Below, piece by piece: positions 27,391 through 40,586 of a stretch of DNA of 64,000 nucleotides. Source of the DNA: Epithemia pelagica. Taxonomy: Eukaryota > Bacillariophyta > Bacillariophyceae > Surirellales > Surirellaceae. Positions within the stretch are counted from its first letter, which is position 1; each line of letters opens with the position of its first letter. The stretch lies in NCBI GenBank assembly GCA_946965045.2, contig OX337231.1, positions 1,054,001 through 1,118,000 on the forward strand. Direction: 5' to 3'. Made by a program: the position numbers and the translations under genes. The notes under the pieces were generated by a model. The model did not search any database. It was not told the DNA's origin and worked only from the letters and a program-made list of their open reading frames with translations.

Positions 27391-29606
27391 TATATCATGG
27401 CACAATACAGTTATCATTCCATTTAAAGGAAGATCCTTCTTATTCATCCAAACAGATTTTGATTCAACTTGACTGGCACTAGTCTGATCTGAGAGTTGAT
27501 ATTGATGTCTGATTGGAACTTCAATATGGTAGCATTAGCTTGCACAGTTCCTCCCAGAACAACTGCTGCAGAATGTTCCTTTATACCACAATTTGTCCCT
27601 TCATGACTAGTGTATGTACAATCATCATAATGTCAAAGATTCTTAGGGTAACAATGGACAAGGTGTCGGTCATGTATAAAAACATATACTGTAAGGAAAC
27701 ATTGAATTTTCCTTTGCAATTCTCTTGAAAGAAACTTGCGGACATTTCTGGAATGAATATAAGCAAGTAATAATGACTATGATGTAATTAATTCATCTTG
27801 AGTCTCACAATACCTGGTGTAGCACCACTGTTTGACAGTGAAGCAAAAGAGATTGTATTACCAAAAGAGCAATATCATCCTTTATGGATGACAACCTTCT
27901 TCAACTTCTGTGATTTCATGCAAATCTCCATCAGTGATTATTGCTTTTAGCTCATTAACCCATTCCCCACCAAGAAGCTTTGGCAAGGCCCAGGAGAAAA
28001 CCCATCGAATTCTTGCTTGTTTTGATACCAAACATGGCAGAGACAGGAGGAACTTCCGTCGAGATGAATGTTGAAGAATGTTTCTAAGGAGGGATGAGTT
28101 TTGAAGAGATGCTGAGCATTGATTGTAACCTGATGTCTATGACACCACTATCGTATTTTCCAAAGGATGAGCGAATTGAAGACGTCTAGATTCCTTGTTG
28201 GTTACTTCAGTAACATCCACCTTGAGAACAACATGAGGAAATAATCAGAACATATGCTTTTCCTTGTTTGTGATCCAAGCACAAGCAATAAAGAAATTTT
28301 GGTCTGGTTGGATTTCCAATGTATCCATATCTGCGGAGTACTCATCAAGTATTTCTACACAAAAGGCAGTCATGTACATTTTGTTGGCCATCATCATATT
28401 TGTTCTCACTGAATATCATACCAGCTTGACGCTGGAGTCTTACATTTATTAGTATCTCAATTCAGGAGTTGACTGTGACTATTCCAAGACAGCTTCTGCA
28501 CTGACTTTAATCAGCCAATGCCAACAAAGATGTTGCCAAAGATGTTTGTTGGAAGTGGCTCTTGACGACTGGTACAATTCTGTAGTTGATTTCTTATCAC
28601 ATCTGGTAACTATCCAGAGCATTTTATTGGACATTGCTGCGAATTCAGACTACATCGGACAGTACAAACCAAAACTAGCCATCAAAGTATGGATGGGAAA
28701 GCAAGTATCGATGAGACAAGGTGTATCGAAAGGATTCCTTTTTTCCCCGAAGTTAAGCCTATTTATCAATTCACCAAAACCACATGAAGTCGACATTCAC
28801 ACAATTGGAGAAGTGAAAGGCAAAAATGCAATGAGCCTGTATCTTTTCTTTTTTGAGTGTGCGATTTGTAAAGACCTTCTGTGGACCCTTTCCTCACCAA
28901 TTCTCCTGCTGTTGCCTCTCTTGTCATTGTGTAATGATATTTTTTGGTATTCCATTTCAGTGCTATTCCCTGGTGGCTGTTTACACTTCTTGTTGTACCG
29001 TGGGTAGCGGTCATGAATGTTCTTGACATGTATGGAGGTTCACTTCCCATTGAAAGAGCCTTGTACCGCCGGTAGCAGTCATGAAAGTTCTTGACATGTA
29101 TGGAGGTTCACTTCCCATTGGAAGCGCCTTATGATTAGCCAATGCCTTCTTGTTTGTATTACCATGTATTACCATTCATTAAAACCAGTCACATTGGCAG
29201 CTCTGAAAATACTGGCCAGTAAGATTGAAAAAGACCCTTGTTCATCAAAAAACAGTGCTGGGGTTGCTACAAGGAGGGAATTCATTTCTGCTGAAATATG
29301 CATAGTAGCCTTTGATGTGGTCTGCTTGAGGGAGCCATCCAATGAATGCACAAATGTCAACCTCCATTATTGTCGCAGTTGAAATACAGTCATCTCCAGT
29401 ATGCATTGAGAATATGATAGGTGAGATCCATTCTGTTTCTAAGGAGTTAAAGTATCAGTCAAATTCTATCATGCATTTTGGCAGGCAGAATTGTGAGGCA
29501 CGGTAGTTGGCTTGATAACAAGATAGGGATGAGGAAAAGTCTGTGCGTCTGTCCAGTATTTTGGGGACCTATAATGGGATATGAAAAGAAATGACTTTTA
29601 GACTGA
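27391..29606. other. Non-coding spacer between duplicated segments
   Basis: About 2.2 kb are AT-rich. Only short frames exist (the largest, 28546-29007, has no recognisable domain). A 68-bp tandem duplication lies at 28993-29128. Confidence 0.5.
28993..29128. repeat. 68-bp tandem duplication
   Basis: Two adjacent copies begin ttgtaccg and share cttgacatgtatggaggttc. Confidence 0.88.
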
Positions 29607-30880
29607 TCACCACTGACCAAACATACAGTTTTCACTTTGTCCATAAGTCCAAGTTAAAATCTTTCCCTTGACTGCTATAGTTGGAATGCACCCACTTTGC
29701 AAGCTTGGTTACTTATTTGCAGTCAGGGGAGTGCTGGATCATTTAACAGCAGCCCAAGGAAGGTAGGCAACAGGGAAAATTGTATCTCTGATGAGCAGGA
29801 TGATCCATCACCCCAGGTATAAATCCATGTAAAATAGAACAGTTGCTTCTGACAGAGGCCTCATTGGATTAAGGAGCTCAGCAGAAAGTTCTGAATTGGG
29901 GTTGTTGTTAATACAGTTGAATACATCTCCATATTGATTTAAGATTACATATATTCCAAAAATCTAGAACTGAAATTGCAAGATCTCACTCAAGACTGCA
30001 ATGGAATTTTACAAGAATTTACAGGACTACTAGTTGACTTGGTGTTTTGTACTAACAAAAACTTACATGCATGGTCAACAATTATTACAAAATGGCACAA
30101 CAGCACTCAAAAAGAAATTCAACAGCACAAACACTGTGAAATAACTATGGAATGGAAATTTTCCTACTCAAGATGGCCTCATATCCCATTAAATGTCGCC
30201 ACTGGACAAATGCACAGATTAATTCCAAACTCTAATGGATCTCGTGCATGACACATGTTGATCTAGGATGACTTGATCTGACTGATCAACCATCACAAGT
30301 TTAAGTCTTGAGCGTTAGATCGTCGTACTCCCAAGATTGTTTTTTACGTGAAAAATTCACCTACGTAACACAGCAGAAAACAGTCCAGATGGTCACTCAA
30401 TATCAGTAGCAGAAAGCACCCAAAACTGTTCTCCAACTACCAAGTATGTGATTTCCTTTAACTTTTGAATGGTATGTACCAAGCCTTTCACGTTTGGCTC
30501 ATTCCACAGTCCATAATGTGATGTTTCTAATGAGCTATTGGATCCTTCTGTGGCACATCCAGAGTGAAAGTTATTGTCGCATCGACATTGGATGGCCTGA
30601 ATTCTGCCTGTCGAGTTTTCAATTCTTTGACTCGCTATAACTTTTGAATGGTACATACCAAGCCTTTCGGATTTGGCTCATACAAAAGTCCGTAACATGA
30701 TGATTTTAACAAGCTATTGGATTCTTCTGTGGCACATCCAGCGAAACATGATGGAGGTGCTTCCTTTTGGTTTCCAAAACTGTCTGTTCCACATTGACCA
30801 CATCCCATTACCATGGAGACTGTGGTTGTCATTGAATGGCATATTTGATCCGGTTGTCCCAAGCCTTATTGACAAGATGT
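29607..30880 (+). repeat. Direct duplicated segment, copy B
   Basis: This is the partner of 26392-27390. It contains at least two internal tandem units of about 180 bp (each with taacttttgaatggta...ccaagcctttc and ctgtggcacatccag), one stretch of which is missing from copy A. Confidence 0.88.
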
Positions 30881-31800
30881 AAGTCATGAACATTGCATAG
30901 GTCATCGTCCTCATTTGAAGGAAGGAAATTCTGCTTTCGAATCTTCACATGCAAGGGATACTGCATCATACCATTCTTCTCATTTGAAACACAAGCAGAT
31001 AAAAGCTTACAACACACATCACACAGTGCAAACTATTCAATCAAAAATTTCCAGCTACAAAACACAGATCAAATAGTACTATCTGATAAGCCATCAAATA
31101 AGCTACACCATATGAAGATTACAGTTGTCTACCTGGGTACAATTGTGGAGTTGTCTTTGCCTCATGCTTGGCTCCACTTTTGTCTTTATTAGTCATTGGA
31201 ATGGAGAGGGCCCAAAAACCCAGATGCTGTTTTGCAGCTGATGCCAGGAGGCTTTTGCAAAAGCTACTTGTGTCATCATTGTCGTTTCAATGGAACGTGA
31301 GTCGACTTTCAATATTTTTCCCATTGGCGTTTACTGATACCATAAGCAACTAGGTGGAAACCACGGGGCCGTATTAAGCTAGCTAGGAACCCTAAACCCA
31401 GCGACTCCCATATATATTATGGAAGCTTTGCTTTCAGTTTCGGTGGAGGATTTTTCTGGCCATAGGCCGTGGCAAAGTACCATCAAAAGACCCTAGTAAG
31501 CCGAAGAAGCAAATTTCTTATTACCTGGTATCGATGCTCACACCCTCCCACACTAGATAACGACTGAGGATGCTGTTGATTTTGCCGAAGCCAATTACTA
31601 CTGTAAAAGTTGATGACATAGAACCATACGTTGAATCTTTGTTTGCCTGTTACTATAACATCAAACAGTGAGACCCAACGCACTCGCGGTTATACTTTCA
31701 AATCGTTTGAAGAAATAGTTTGAAATATGTTTTAATTAATAACTTTCACCCAATCTGTCACCTCCACTTGTCAAAGCTTCTGGTTCCAATCCATCTGACG
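30881..31800. other. Spacer without supported gene
   Basis: Only short frames are seen. A stretch at 31525-31540 (tggtatcgatgctc) loosely resembles a Met-tRNA primer site but has no LTR beside it. Confidence 0.4.
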
Positions 31801-31879
31801 CTTGCGGGTCTCTGGGAATATCTTTAGGGACTTTGTCATCGTTGTTTGTCCCAACAACTTGATGCTCTTCGGGTGCATC

Positions 31880-32270
31880 TTGAGGACCTTGGGCATTGAA
31901 ATGACTAAAACCGCCATCAATAGACGGCTGAATGAACAAAAGGAAAAATTGCATCTGGCCGAACAAAGTGGAGACCGACCCACAGCAAAGGCAATACGAC
32001 ATCGAATGACTGCCAAGAGAATAAAACAAGTGTACCAGAAACTACGACAATACAGAGGTCAAGAGAAAGCAGGAATCTCACGTCTCACTGTCACATCCGA
32101 TCCCAACAATACCGACTATGAAACAAACACTGCTGAATGGATCACAATCGACACACAAGAGCGGTTACTATGAAGGAATCAATGCCATTTTGGGCAAGCG
32201 AGCAACACTTTTCCAACGACACCACCCTTTTCAGAATGAGTGGATTGGAGATCATGATTTTCTGAACCAT
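31880..32270 (+). pseudogene. Retroelement ORF fragment (RT-associated region of a diatom non-LTR-like element)
   Basis: The frame 31802-32173 encodes AIRHRMTAKRIKQVYQKLRQ and KAGISRLTVTSDPNN...EWITIDTQERLL. It continues after a TGA with RNQCHFGQASNTFPTTPPF. The order (RIK.V, K-x-G-I-S-R-L-x-V-P-x-D-P-N, W-x-T-x-D, R-N-Q-x-H-F-G-Q-A) is one I recognise from reverse-transcriptase proteins that are abundant in diatom genomes, located upstream of the polymerase domain. No RT motif is present here, so it is a short relic. Confidence 0.55.
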
Positions 32271-32990
32271 CCAAGATCTGTTCAATGACCACTGTGGATA
32301 CTTATTTGTCTGGATGTGGACTGGTTGCATTGTTGCTGCTAGTTGTCTCTCAACAGCTTGTTCAGTCCATACGTTCTCATGGATGCTTGACCCTTCATCC
32401 CCTGTTCGGAACAACCCTTCATTGATGCAATAGTTATGCAGATTTGCTATTGCACAAATAATCCTTGAAATGTTTTCAACCTTCACACTCAAAGGTCAAT
32501 TAGGGATACATCATTTCTTTGTCATCCATCCAAATGTCATTTCTATCCGAATCCGACAGTGTGACGCAAAAAAGTTGAAATTATCATGATCCTTCATAAG
32601 AGCTGCACTGCCACCGGTATGCAATGCTCTGTATGTAGGTAGGCACAGTCTTCAATGGCACGAAACAAACCAGGCAAGTTCTCAATTTTGTTTGCTTAGC
32701 TGCACTCATGCACTGCATCATGATCTTCTGCAATTTTTTACTTGAGTTTCAGAAAGACTTGGGTCGCCGTTGCCTCGTGTTCTTATCGTCTGTCTCAGAT
32801 GCCGTGGCGACAGCCCAAACATGCCAGCATTTCCTTGGTCATTTCGATTGCCTAGGTAGGTGGGTGGAAAGACTGAAGAATCTGGTATTTTGACTTGCTC
32901 CTTAAACAATGGCTCTTGCAAGAATTGGAGACGACAATGATGAGGCCGAACAAGCCATGTGGGACCATGCTATCTTTTCAGAAACAGAAA
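32271..32990. other. Spacer without supported gene
   Basis: Short frames only. The minus frame 32142-32492 overlaps the relic above and is probably chance. Confidence 0.4.
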
Positions 32991-33419
32991 GAAGAAGGAA
33001 AAGATAGTTTGTGGCATGGAATGTCCAGCAAAAAGTATTTAATGAATGCTGGACACGTTGTAGGAGATCTTCTGAAAAAAGACAGGGACGGTAAGCATCT
33101 GAAAACTACGGCGATGGTCCCAGTCGTGGCGTCATGCAAACCAGAATTGGATGTGAGTCTGGAATTGAATGCAAACATGACATCAAGGTTTCATCAGTTG
33201 ATTGGTGTATCACGTTGGGCCATTGAATTGGGTATAGTCGATATTTATCCGGAGGTTTCACTCATTTTGCAATACTTGGCCAACCTGAGAGAGGGTCACT
33301 TGGAAGTGGTGTACCACATTTATGCCTTTCTTAAGTCACATCAGAAGTTGGAGTTGGTTTTTGACCCAATTGATGTGGTGCTTGACGAGACATGCTTCGA
33401 ACACATCCCAATAACCTGA
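32990..33419 (+). pseudogene. Copia pol fragment (RT-RNase H connection region)
   Basis: The frame encodes SSKKYLMNAGHVVGDLLKK, CKPELDVSLELNANM and RFHQLIGVSRWAIELGIVDI, then LREGHLEVVYHIYAFLKSH. This parallels element 1 (YQSLIGVLRWIVELGRVDI, REGHLEQVFQIFAYLKKYH), so it is a relic of the same lineage. Neither the YVDD box nor RNase H is present. Confidence 0.78.
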
Positions 33420-36400
33420 GATTGCTAGAATTCTTGCTGACTACATTTTTTGCCCTGTTCTGTTAGCTTTGGCTGATGTTGCATCTCCCATTGAAGCTGC
33501 TGTATCCCAGTGACAGAAAGGTCCAAAATATCATCATTGGATCACAATTGATGTGTGCATCTAACATTAAGATCCCCTGGAGTAATATGCAGTGACCAGT
33601 AACACAAAATCTGGTGTCGACTTTCCGGATGTCAACAATATAGTCTTCTAAGACATACTCCTTCTGTATGATAACAATATAGTCTTCCATGGCTTTTCCC
33701 AGAGCTTGGAAGATTGCTTCAGCCCCAATGCCACCCCTTAGACATCCTCCTTCTGTATGATCATTTCCTTAAGACACAAGACGATGCAAAGCAGCGTGGC
33801 TTCTAGAAGTCGAGATGAAGAGTGTTGGGAAAGTGGTGTGGGGGATCCTTGCCATGAAAGGTGTTGAAAAGTGTTTCGTCCGGTGCTGAAAAGTGTTTCG
33901 TCCGGTGCACCAAAAGAGGGACCAAACAGGTGATTGATGTGCTATAAAAAGGGTGCATCTGGTGTCTGGTGTGAAAAACACGTCCCATGAGCACCTAACA
34001 GTACGTTGTAGTTCATAGTAATAAACCAAACTCATGCATGGAGGACGGACCGGAGCAGTCATTTGAGAGAGAGGGGATATAGAAACAGAGCCTACAGCTA
34101 CTACACTACATAAAAAGTTGCCATGAGGCCCATTTGAGTACAGTCCCATATTTGAATGGAAATTGGCAAAGGAGCCGATGGACAAGAGAAGGAAAGACAC
34201 TGGCAGTGTGCGGAGTAGATTGGAAACAGTGGCAGGAGCTGCGACTGCTGGAGCATCCTGTGATGATGGTGAACTGGGCTGTGACAAAGAAGACATATCA
34301 TTCCTCTGTGGACCGGGTGATGGAGCAGCATCCGGTCGACCGAGCAAAGGAACAGATCCAGCTGAAGGTACAGCTCCCTCTAATGACAAGACAGGAGGAC
34401 CAGGGACTCGGAAAGGAAAGAGAGCTGCAATGCAGAAGATTCTCAATGGAATGAAGAATTCAATAATGAGAATGACGATGCATGCTGGAAACAACATTAT
34501 CCTACAGGAAGTCTTGTGAGTAAGTGTTGTGTGCAATTGATGGAGGACTGCAATAATCATGCCAATTGCTCTAATGAGGGTGCTTGTTGGATGAAGTTAG
34601 TAGGTGAAACACTTGCTTATGACGTTTTGCTCCTTGCGGACACGTCTTCATCCAAGGTTTCCACAGGAACTGTGGACAGGCAATGTAAAACTGTCTGCAA
34701 GATGATAACCATTGTGAAAAACCCAAGTGCAACCATCATGTGAGAAGTTGCTCCCTGTTAGAGATGAAGTATTCATTCTGACCATCCCTGTAGATTGTTT
34801 GGATTTGTGGTCCCACACAGCGAGGGAAAGTGGCCAAGGAAAAATCAGTGATTTGAATGCAACGTGACATAAAGAAATTTCATTCAGACAACGATTGATA
34901 TGATGGCATCAAATCATTGAGAGGCATGAATGAGGAGGGCATGGACTTTCTTGAATCTATGGAAATGAAACTCGCACAAAAGGTCAGATGTGGTGATTGT
35001 AGTAACATGTTCATGACGTTTCTGTGACAGAGTTACTGCACGCGGATTTGGTACGCTCCTGAAGACAATTCTGGGGGTAGATTTCAAAAAGAGTAAACAT
35101 ATACTCACAAAATGCATTGGAATTCACCCGTTTTCACCAACTCCTCTATATAGATTGATGTATATTGCACGCCTCATTCATTTTTGCCTGGTTGCTGGAA
35201 GCTTTTGCTTGAGGCTGGGAGTATGCGCATGATGGTGATGCGGCATTAATATTGATGAGCGCATGAACTGGAAAAAATGCGCCTGTTGGTTCTTGAGTGC
35301 ACATGAAGTTGAAGTCGGTGCTATGTGGTTCGTGCGCTTGCTGATTTTGGACATGCGCGTGCTCTCAGTAGGACGCGCGGATGATCCCAGTAGGTTGCGC
35401 TTAGGGGTGCTTTCTTCTCGATAATTAAACCGCCGTAAACCGGCGTACCGTTCCCTCCTTAGATGGTTGCATTGCATGGTGTCAAGGAGGGGTTAACAGC
35501 AGAAACCATAATGTGGTGATCTCTGCAACCATAATGTGGTGATCTCTGTAATAGGCCAACAAAATCATATTCAAAAACTGAATGCATTGTTTTTCTGAAG
35601 CATTTAAACAGCTCTCAGAGACGCAATCTTCCTTCTTGACGTTGCATCATATCCAAAATCAAAGGCTCATCATGCTGACCAAAAGATGTTGATAGATCTT
35701 TCAGAAGGAGAAACCAACGGCTATATTGTTGATATCCTGAATGAAGAGGACAACCCTTTTGTTTGTTACTGGTTTCTTGTATGTTCCAAAGAATGGCACT
35801 GAAATCAGTATAGCCAGACCAACAAGAGCCACCCACTCCCAGCGGCTCACACCGGTGAGTGTGTGCTGAAGCACTCCCAGTTTGTGCATATAATGTGCTT
35901 ACCAGTTTACAACTAAGTGAACTTTGTTTAGCACTTTTTTCTATCTCAATACAGGGCTACTGTAGTCTTCATGTGATTGTCGAGTATCACTTCTTGGGGC
36001 TTCTGTATCACAGATTGTTGGGCATTTTAAAATCCTCAGTGAGGCTTCAGCAGTCGCTTTCAGACTCACTGAGTGAATGCCCAAGCAGCATGTGATTCTC
36101 ATTGTTGCTTCCAGTATCTTGCTGTTGCTGAGCCAGTTGTCATGGCTCACCATGATGATGTACATGCATGCCAATTTGCAGATAACTGGACAAGACGATT
36201 GAAATGGTGACGACCACCTTCCCCCAGAGCACCCGGCAGCCATGGAATTTTGGCGTTTTCTAAAATTTCTTCGGACAGTATTCATCCAAGACAATGGCTG
36301 CCATGATATGTCTCATACAGTCCTCTGAGGACCCCCGTGCACAGAGAAGACTTTCATACAGTCCTCTGAGGACCCCTGTGCACAGAGAAGACTCTCTCAC

Positions 36401-38600
36401 GTCCCCTACATTTTGGGAATTCACCAAGTCTATGAGTGAGCAGTTGCTCAAAGAAAACGGCATTAACAACAACCCCGGTGTTGTTCTTATTGGTGATTGG
36501 TGTATTCCTGGACTCAACAAACAATTTGACCAAGTGGCAGACGGTAGGCTCACGGAAATGTCATCTGCAAAGAATGGCATCTATCATCTGGTGTTGTGTC
36601 TGCATTCCCATACGTGTTCCACAGCAACAACCCAGTGTCCCTGTCCGGCATAATGTCACTCACAAATGACACTGGGGTGTCCCCAGCATCTATAAACTGG
36701 GTTACAAAGAGATGAGATTTGCAATAATTTGTCTTGCCCATTCTTGTCCTGCTTCCCTGGTGTTCTCTTCTTATGTGTCAAAGTGGTACATGAATTGTTT
36801 CCAATACCTCAACTCGTTCACAAGAGTTTTTCTTCACTTACCAGAGATCAATGAATGTTCTTCAGAAATGGATGCATAAATGCTGCCTTGGATGACCCAC
36901 TTGGTGTAACTGTTTTCATGTACATGAAAGCCAAATCATTTCCACAGACCTTGTTGTATCACATTGTTTGCATTATCATCATTGACTTGATTCTCCTCAT
37001 ACCCAATCACTTGCCAATGTTTAGAATTCAATGCATCCATGATTATAGCACCAGACTGTTTCCGATCAGCTAACACCTTCAACTCTAAGTCTGCCAATCA
37101 ATGTAGTCCATGTTCATTCATCTTCCTTGACTCACCCACACCCCTCAAAGACAATGAGTGAAGTCTAGATATGTTGGAATGGAGTTCCAAGATTCATCAT
37201 TCAGAAGGTTGAGGCAGAATCCTAATGGAGGTCATGATGGAATTGTTGAGGGGAAATGATGAGACATTGGTCAAATTGGTGGAATGAATGGAACCTGTTT
37301 TTTACTCATCAAATGTACCCTGGCACAGCTGTTCGGTAAAGATCTAGATAAATCAAATACTTTCCATCAGGAATTCTTAAAGATATGATGGGCCTCCCCC
37401 TGGTGACGACCACGATCCAAACAGGCTTATGCCTTCAATCCCTTGGTTCCCTCAGGTACTTGAGCTGACTCTGGTAAATCCACATGTCTAAGTCGCCCTT
37501 CAGCACATGGCTCTTAGTCCCATCCTGTTGGATTCGGATTGATATGTGATTGTGGTCAGAGACAGGCCAGTTACATACAATATCTGGTACAATCTTCTCC
37601 AGTAGTATACACCTGTAACATTCTCGATCGATTGATTTGTTCTTTGACACCAGGGTGCCCTTGGGTTGGTTTACTGAACACCTCTACGCTGGAACCCAAT
37701 CATCTGCTATCAGCCAAGCTTCTTTAATTCAGCCATTGTTACACGACCATCATACTGGCTACATTGATTGTTGTGTCTACTAGCAGGCAGATTGTCTGCC
37801 TCAAAGCCATCTTTCTCCCACTGCAGCCTCCACAATCATTGGCACCACCTCTCCTGCCATGGAAGTGCAGAACACAGATTGTTGTTGTTGGGGTTGGGAT
37901 TGCTATCCTTTGGAGACAAAAATTAAAATCAATATTGAGATCTGTGATTTGTTCAAACTATTTACCATACAATACTCTGCACTGCCATGTTGCGACACCA
38001 GGTTGTTTGCTTTGATTCTTGTTCTTTGATGACGTAGTTGACGCAACAAACAGTCTTTATTTCGTGCCAGGCCAAAATCTCAGCCAGGACAAGCACGATT
38101 TTTGTTTGCTTTGATTCTTGTTCTTTGATGACGTAGTTGACGCAACAAACAGTCTTTATTTCGTGCCAGGCCAAAATCTCAGCCAGGACAAGCACGATTT
38201 TTGTCTGTCTGTCACACCAAACTTTGGCCCAGGCCAATGGCCGGCCATAAGTAGCATGCTTCTATTCATAGGATAATGGGTCGTTATTTTCACCAGGCCA
38301 ACGGTCTGCAAGTCATCCAATGCACCGTGACTAAGCGCATGCCCTCTTCACGTACATAGGTGAAATATCTACACTTGCGCCCAGACGTTATCGCCAACCT
38401 ACGCTTTCTCTTGTCATTGCCGACGCGCATTGGTCCAATAACAGTGTATTCTTGAGCATTTTTGTTTCATTGGTGTGCCAAACGACAACAAATGAACACC
38501 AAACGATCCATTGAACAAAAACCATCCTATGTAGGTCCATTCTATCGTAGGACATGTAGGAGCAGTAGGAAAAACTAGAACTAAACGAAATAACAATGCC
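33420..38600. other. Gene-poor region with tandem duplications
   Basis: About 5.2 kb have no assignable gene. The longest frames (33769-34560 minus, 263 codons; 34163-34519 plus) overlap each other and have no recognisable content. Short tandem repeats occur at 33865-33908 (22 bp), 35504-35549 (23 bp), 36314-36395 (41 bp) and 38004-38201 (99 bp). Confidence 0.5.
38004..38201. repeat. 99-bp tandem duplication
   Basis: Copies at 38004-38102 and 38103-38201 are essentially identical. The length is 33 codons, so a minus-strand frame stays open through both, but its content is not gene-like. Confidence 0.92.
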
Positions 38601-38657
38601 TATGTTGTTGTTATCATAATTTTGGGCAAGGACCAGTTGTTATCATCCACAACAACA

Positions 38658-40552
38658 ATGCCATCGCCTCCATCACGTCGTCGTCGTGGTACTCCCCGCA
38701 ACGAGGACCTCGACTCTGTCTCACCCCAGAGCACCCCTGAGCAAACATCCACCCCCAGTCCGAGACGAACTCCCAGTCCGAGACGATCCGCGACCCGAGG
38801 AAAAACCTCCACTGACGATGCACCCGTGACTCGTGACCAAAATACTGGTGGTGGCCATATTCTGGAGGTAAATGCGTTTATGGACCATGACGAGTTCGAC
38901 CGAATGATGGATGTGTTTACGAGTTCTGTGCGTCGTACCCTCGATAATGCGAACACTCGGAAGGCTTACGCGAGCAAGATCAAAGAGTATTTGAAATATT
39001 GCAAAAGTCCTTACCCAAACCACCTGACACTGTCGGAACGATATCTCGTGGACGAGCCTGGGTTGGCCTATTTTATGTTTTATATTGTTTTTCGTGAAAA
39101 ATCCTCTGGTAAACGAAAAAAGGTGTCTTTGACTACGAAGATTTTCAGCTAGTCTTACAGACATATGGAGCTTTGTACAGTCGGATCAAGCATGATCCTA
39201 AATGCAAACTTCCCCCCGACCAGGTTGACCCAAAGAACCCTCTATCGGAAGCTACTGCCTTGTTATACAAGAGTGCTCTTCGGCGGCCGGCGAGACATCA
39301 TGGGACCAACATTTAGACACTTCGCCTGTCAAGAGGCTTATCAAAATAGCAAAGGTCAGTACCGCATGTCACGCATCCCTCCTAAGTATACATGACGTCT
39401 CTCACCAATCACTTATATTTCCAGTGCCGCTAGACACGTGTCCGTAAGAGGAGTTACAAAGAAAAAGTGAATGAGACTTCCCCCTTCGAGCACTTCGAGA
39501 TGATTGATAAGATTGAGTTTTCGTTTTGGTCCCGTGGCTGCAGCGAATCAGATTCATTCAATTCGAAGAAATCTCTGTTTGCATCTCTCCACCATCGATT
39601 CTCGTTCCTGATGAATTAGTATGCCTCGATCTTACGAAGCGAGAGTCTACATCTGGCAGAACTGTCGGACCTACGTGTCTTTGCCATCAAGCGACCGGCT
39701 AATATAGACAAAATGGCAGTGGTACTTATGGAATGTCAAACTGGTAAGACGATCAAAGCCGGATCTCCCTCGCAGTTTGCCCGTGCCACGCGCCACAAGA
39801 ATGTCATGTGCTGTCACATTGGTGCGTTGGCGATGTATCTATTCCTGCGTTTTCATGTCACCGAAGAATTTAATGGACGTGCCGACCACCCCGACCTTCG
39901 ACAGAATTCTTCTTGGTTCGATTTCAAGATACTGGTGTCAGGAGAAGGTTCCCCTACCACTTCCGTGAAAGTTTCGAACTTTCGCTCAGAGATTGACTCC
40001 ATTTTTGGAGAGTTAGGAATCGTGTCGGACTACTCAACTCACTGGTGCCGGCACATTGCCCCCACACATTGTGAGTTCAAAGAAGTAAGCCCCGAGTTTA
40101 TCAAGAAACTTGGTACATCCCTACTGATATTCACACGATCATTTATAACCCTTACCGATTACTAACCATTCCCTGCCATTCTCCCAGGAAACTGGGATCG
40201 CGACACCCAAGAGACCCGGCACTCATCTAAAATCCCTATCACCGCAATACGATGTATGGCTGGATTCGAGCAGTCTGACGGGTATTGGCTGCCTCGGGGT
40301 AGACTGGAAGTCCCCAAAGAGCTATCAGATCAAATATGGCCATGGCTAGAAGAGAAAGAAGAATGGGTACTTAGTGATTTAACAGATTCAGAGAGAACAC
40401 AAAATGTCAACGCGCGGAAAAAGCACCCTACTGCTGTATGCTTCCTTCACTTTCTTCGGTTCTTAAGAGATGTTCTGATCCAAGACATGGCTGCCATCCT
40501 CAGTCAACTGGAGAACTGTGACGACACAGACAAGGACGAATGCAAACTTTGA
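38658..40552 (+). pseudogene. Crypton-type tyrosine recombinase, degraded
   Basis: Cryptons move by a tyrosine recombinase. The parts in order are: a basic Ser/Pro-rich N-terminus; a core-binding segment NTRKAYASKIKEYLKYCKS; box-1 arginine in FARATRHKNVMCCHIGALAM; HxxR in STHWCRHIAPT; then KKLGNWDRDTQETRHSSKIP...MAGFEQSDGYWLPRG. Introns are seen: 40113-40187 (GTACAT, TACTAAC, CCCAG) joins KKLG to NWDR in frame, and another joins KIAK (ending about 39350) to TRVRKRSYKEK after CGCTAG. Lesions: frameshifts near 39121 (A-run) and 39312, and TAG near 39617. Relatives have Tyr before SSKIP or its equivalent; here it is His (CAC), so the nucleophile seems lost. Confidence 0.75.
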
Positions 40553-40586
40553 AGAGCCACGTACTGTTCACTGATTTCGACATTTT

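Noticed and set aside
26399-30491. Direct repeats at 26392 and 29607 read as LTRs of a 4-kb element
   Set aside because: Homology extends past any TG...CA boundary (27276-27390 matches 30765-30880), there is no target duplication, and no primer site follows the first copy.
31525-31540. Met-tRNA-like primer site tggtatcgatgctc
   Set aside because: Only the first seven bases fit the usual site and no LTR ends beside it.
33769-34560. 263-codon minus-strand frame
   Set aside because: Overlaps a plus-strand frame of similar quality, composition not protein-like, no motif.
37962-38237. Repeated 33-residue protein on the minus strand
   Set aside because: The 99-bp duplication is divisible by 3, so the frame survives by arithmetic; no other sign of coding.
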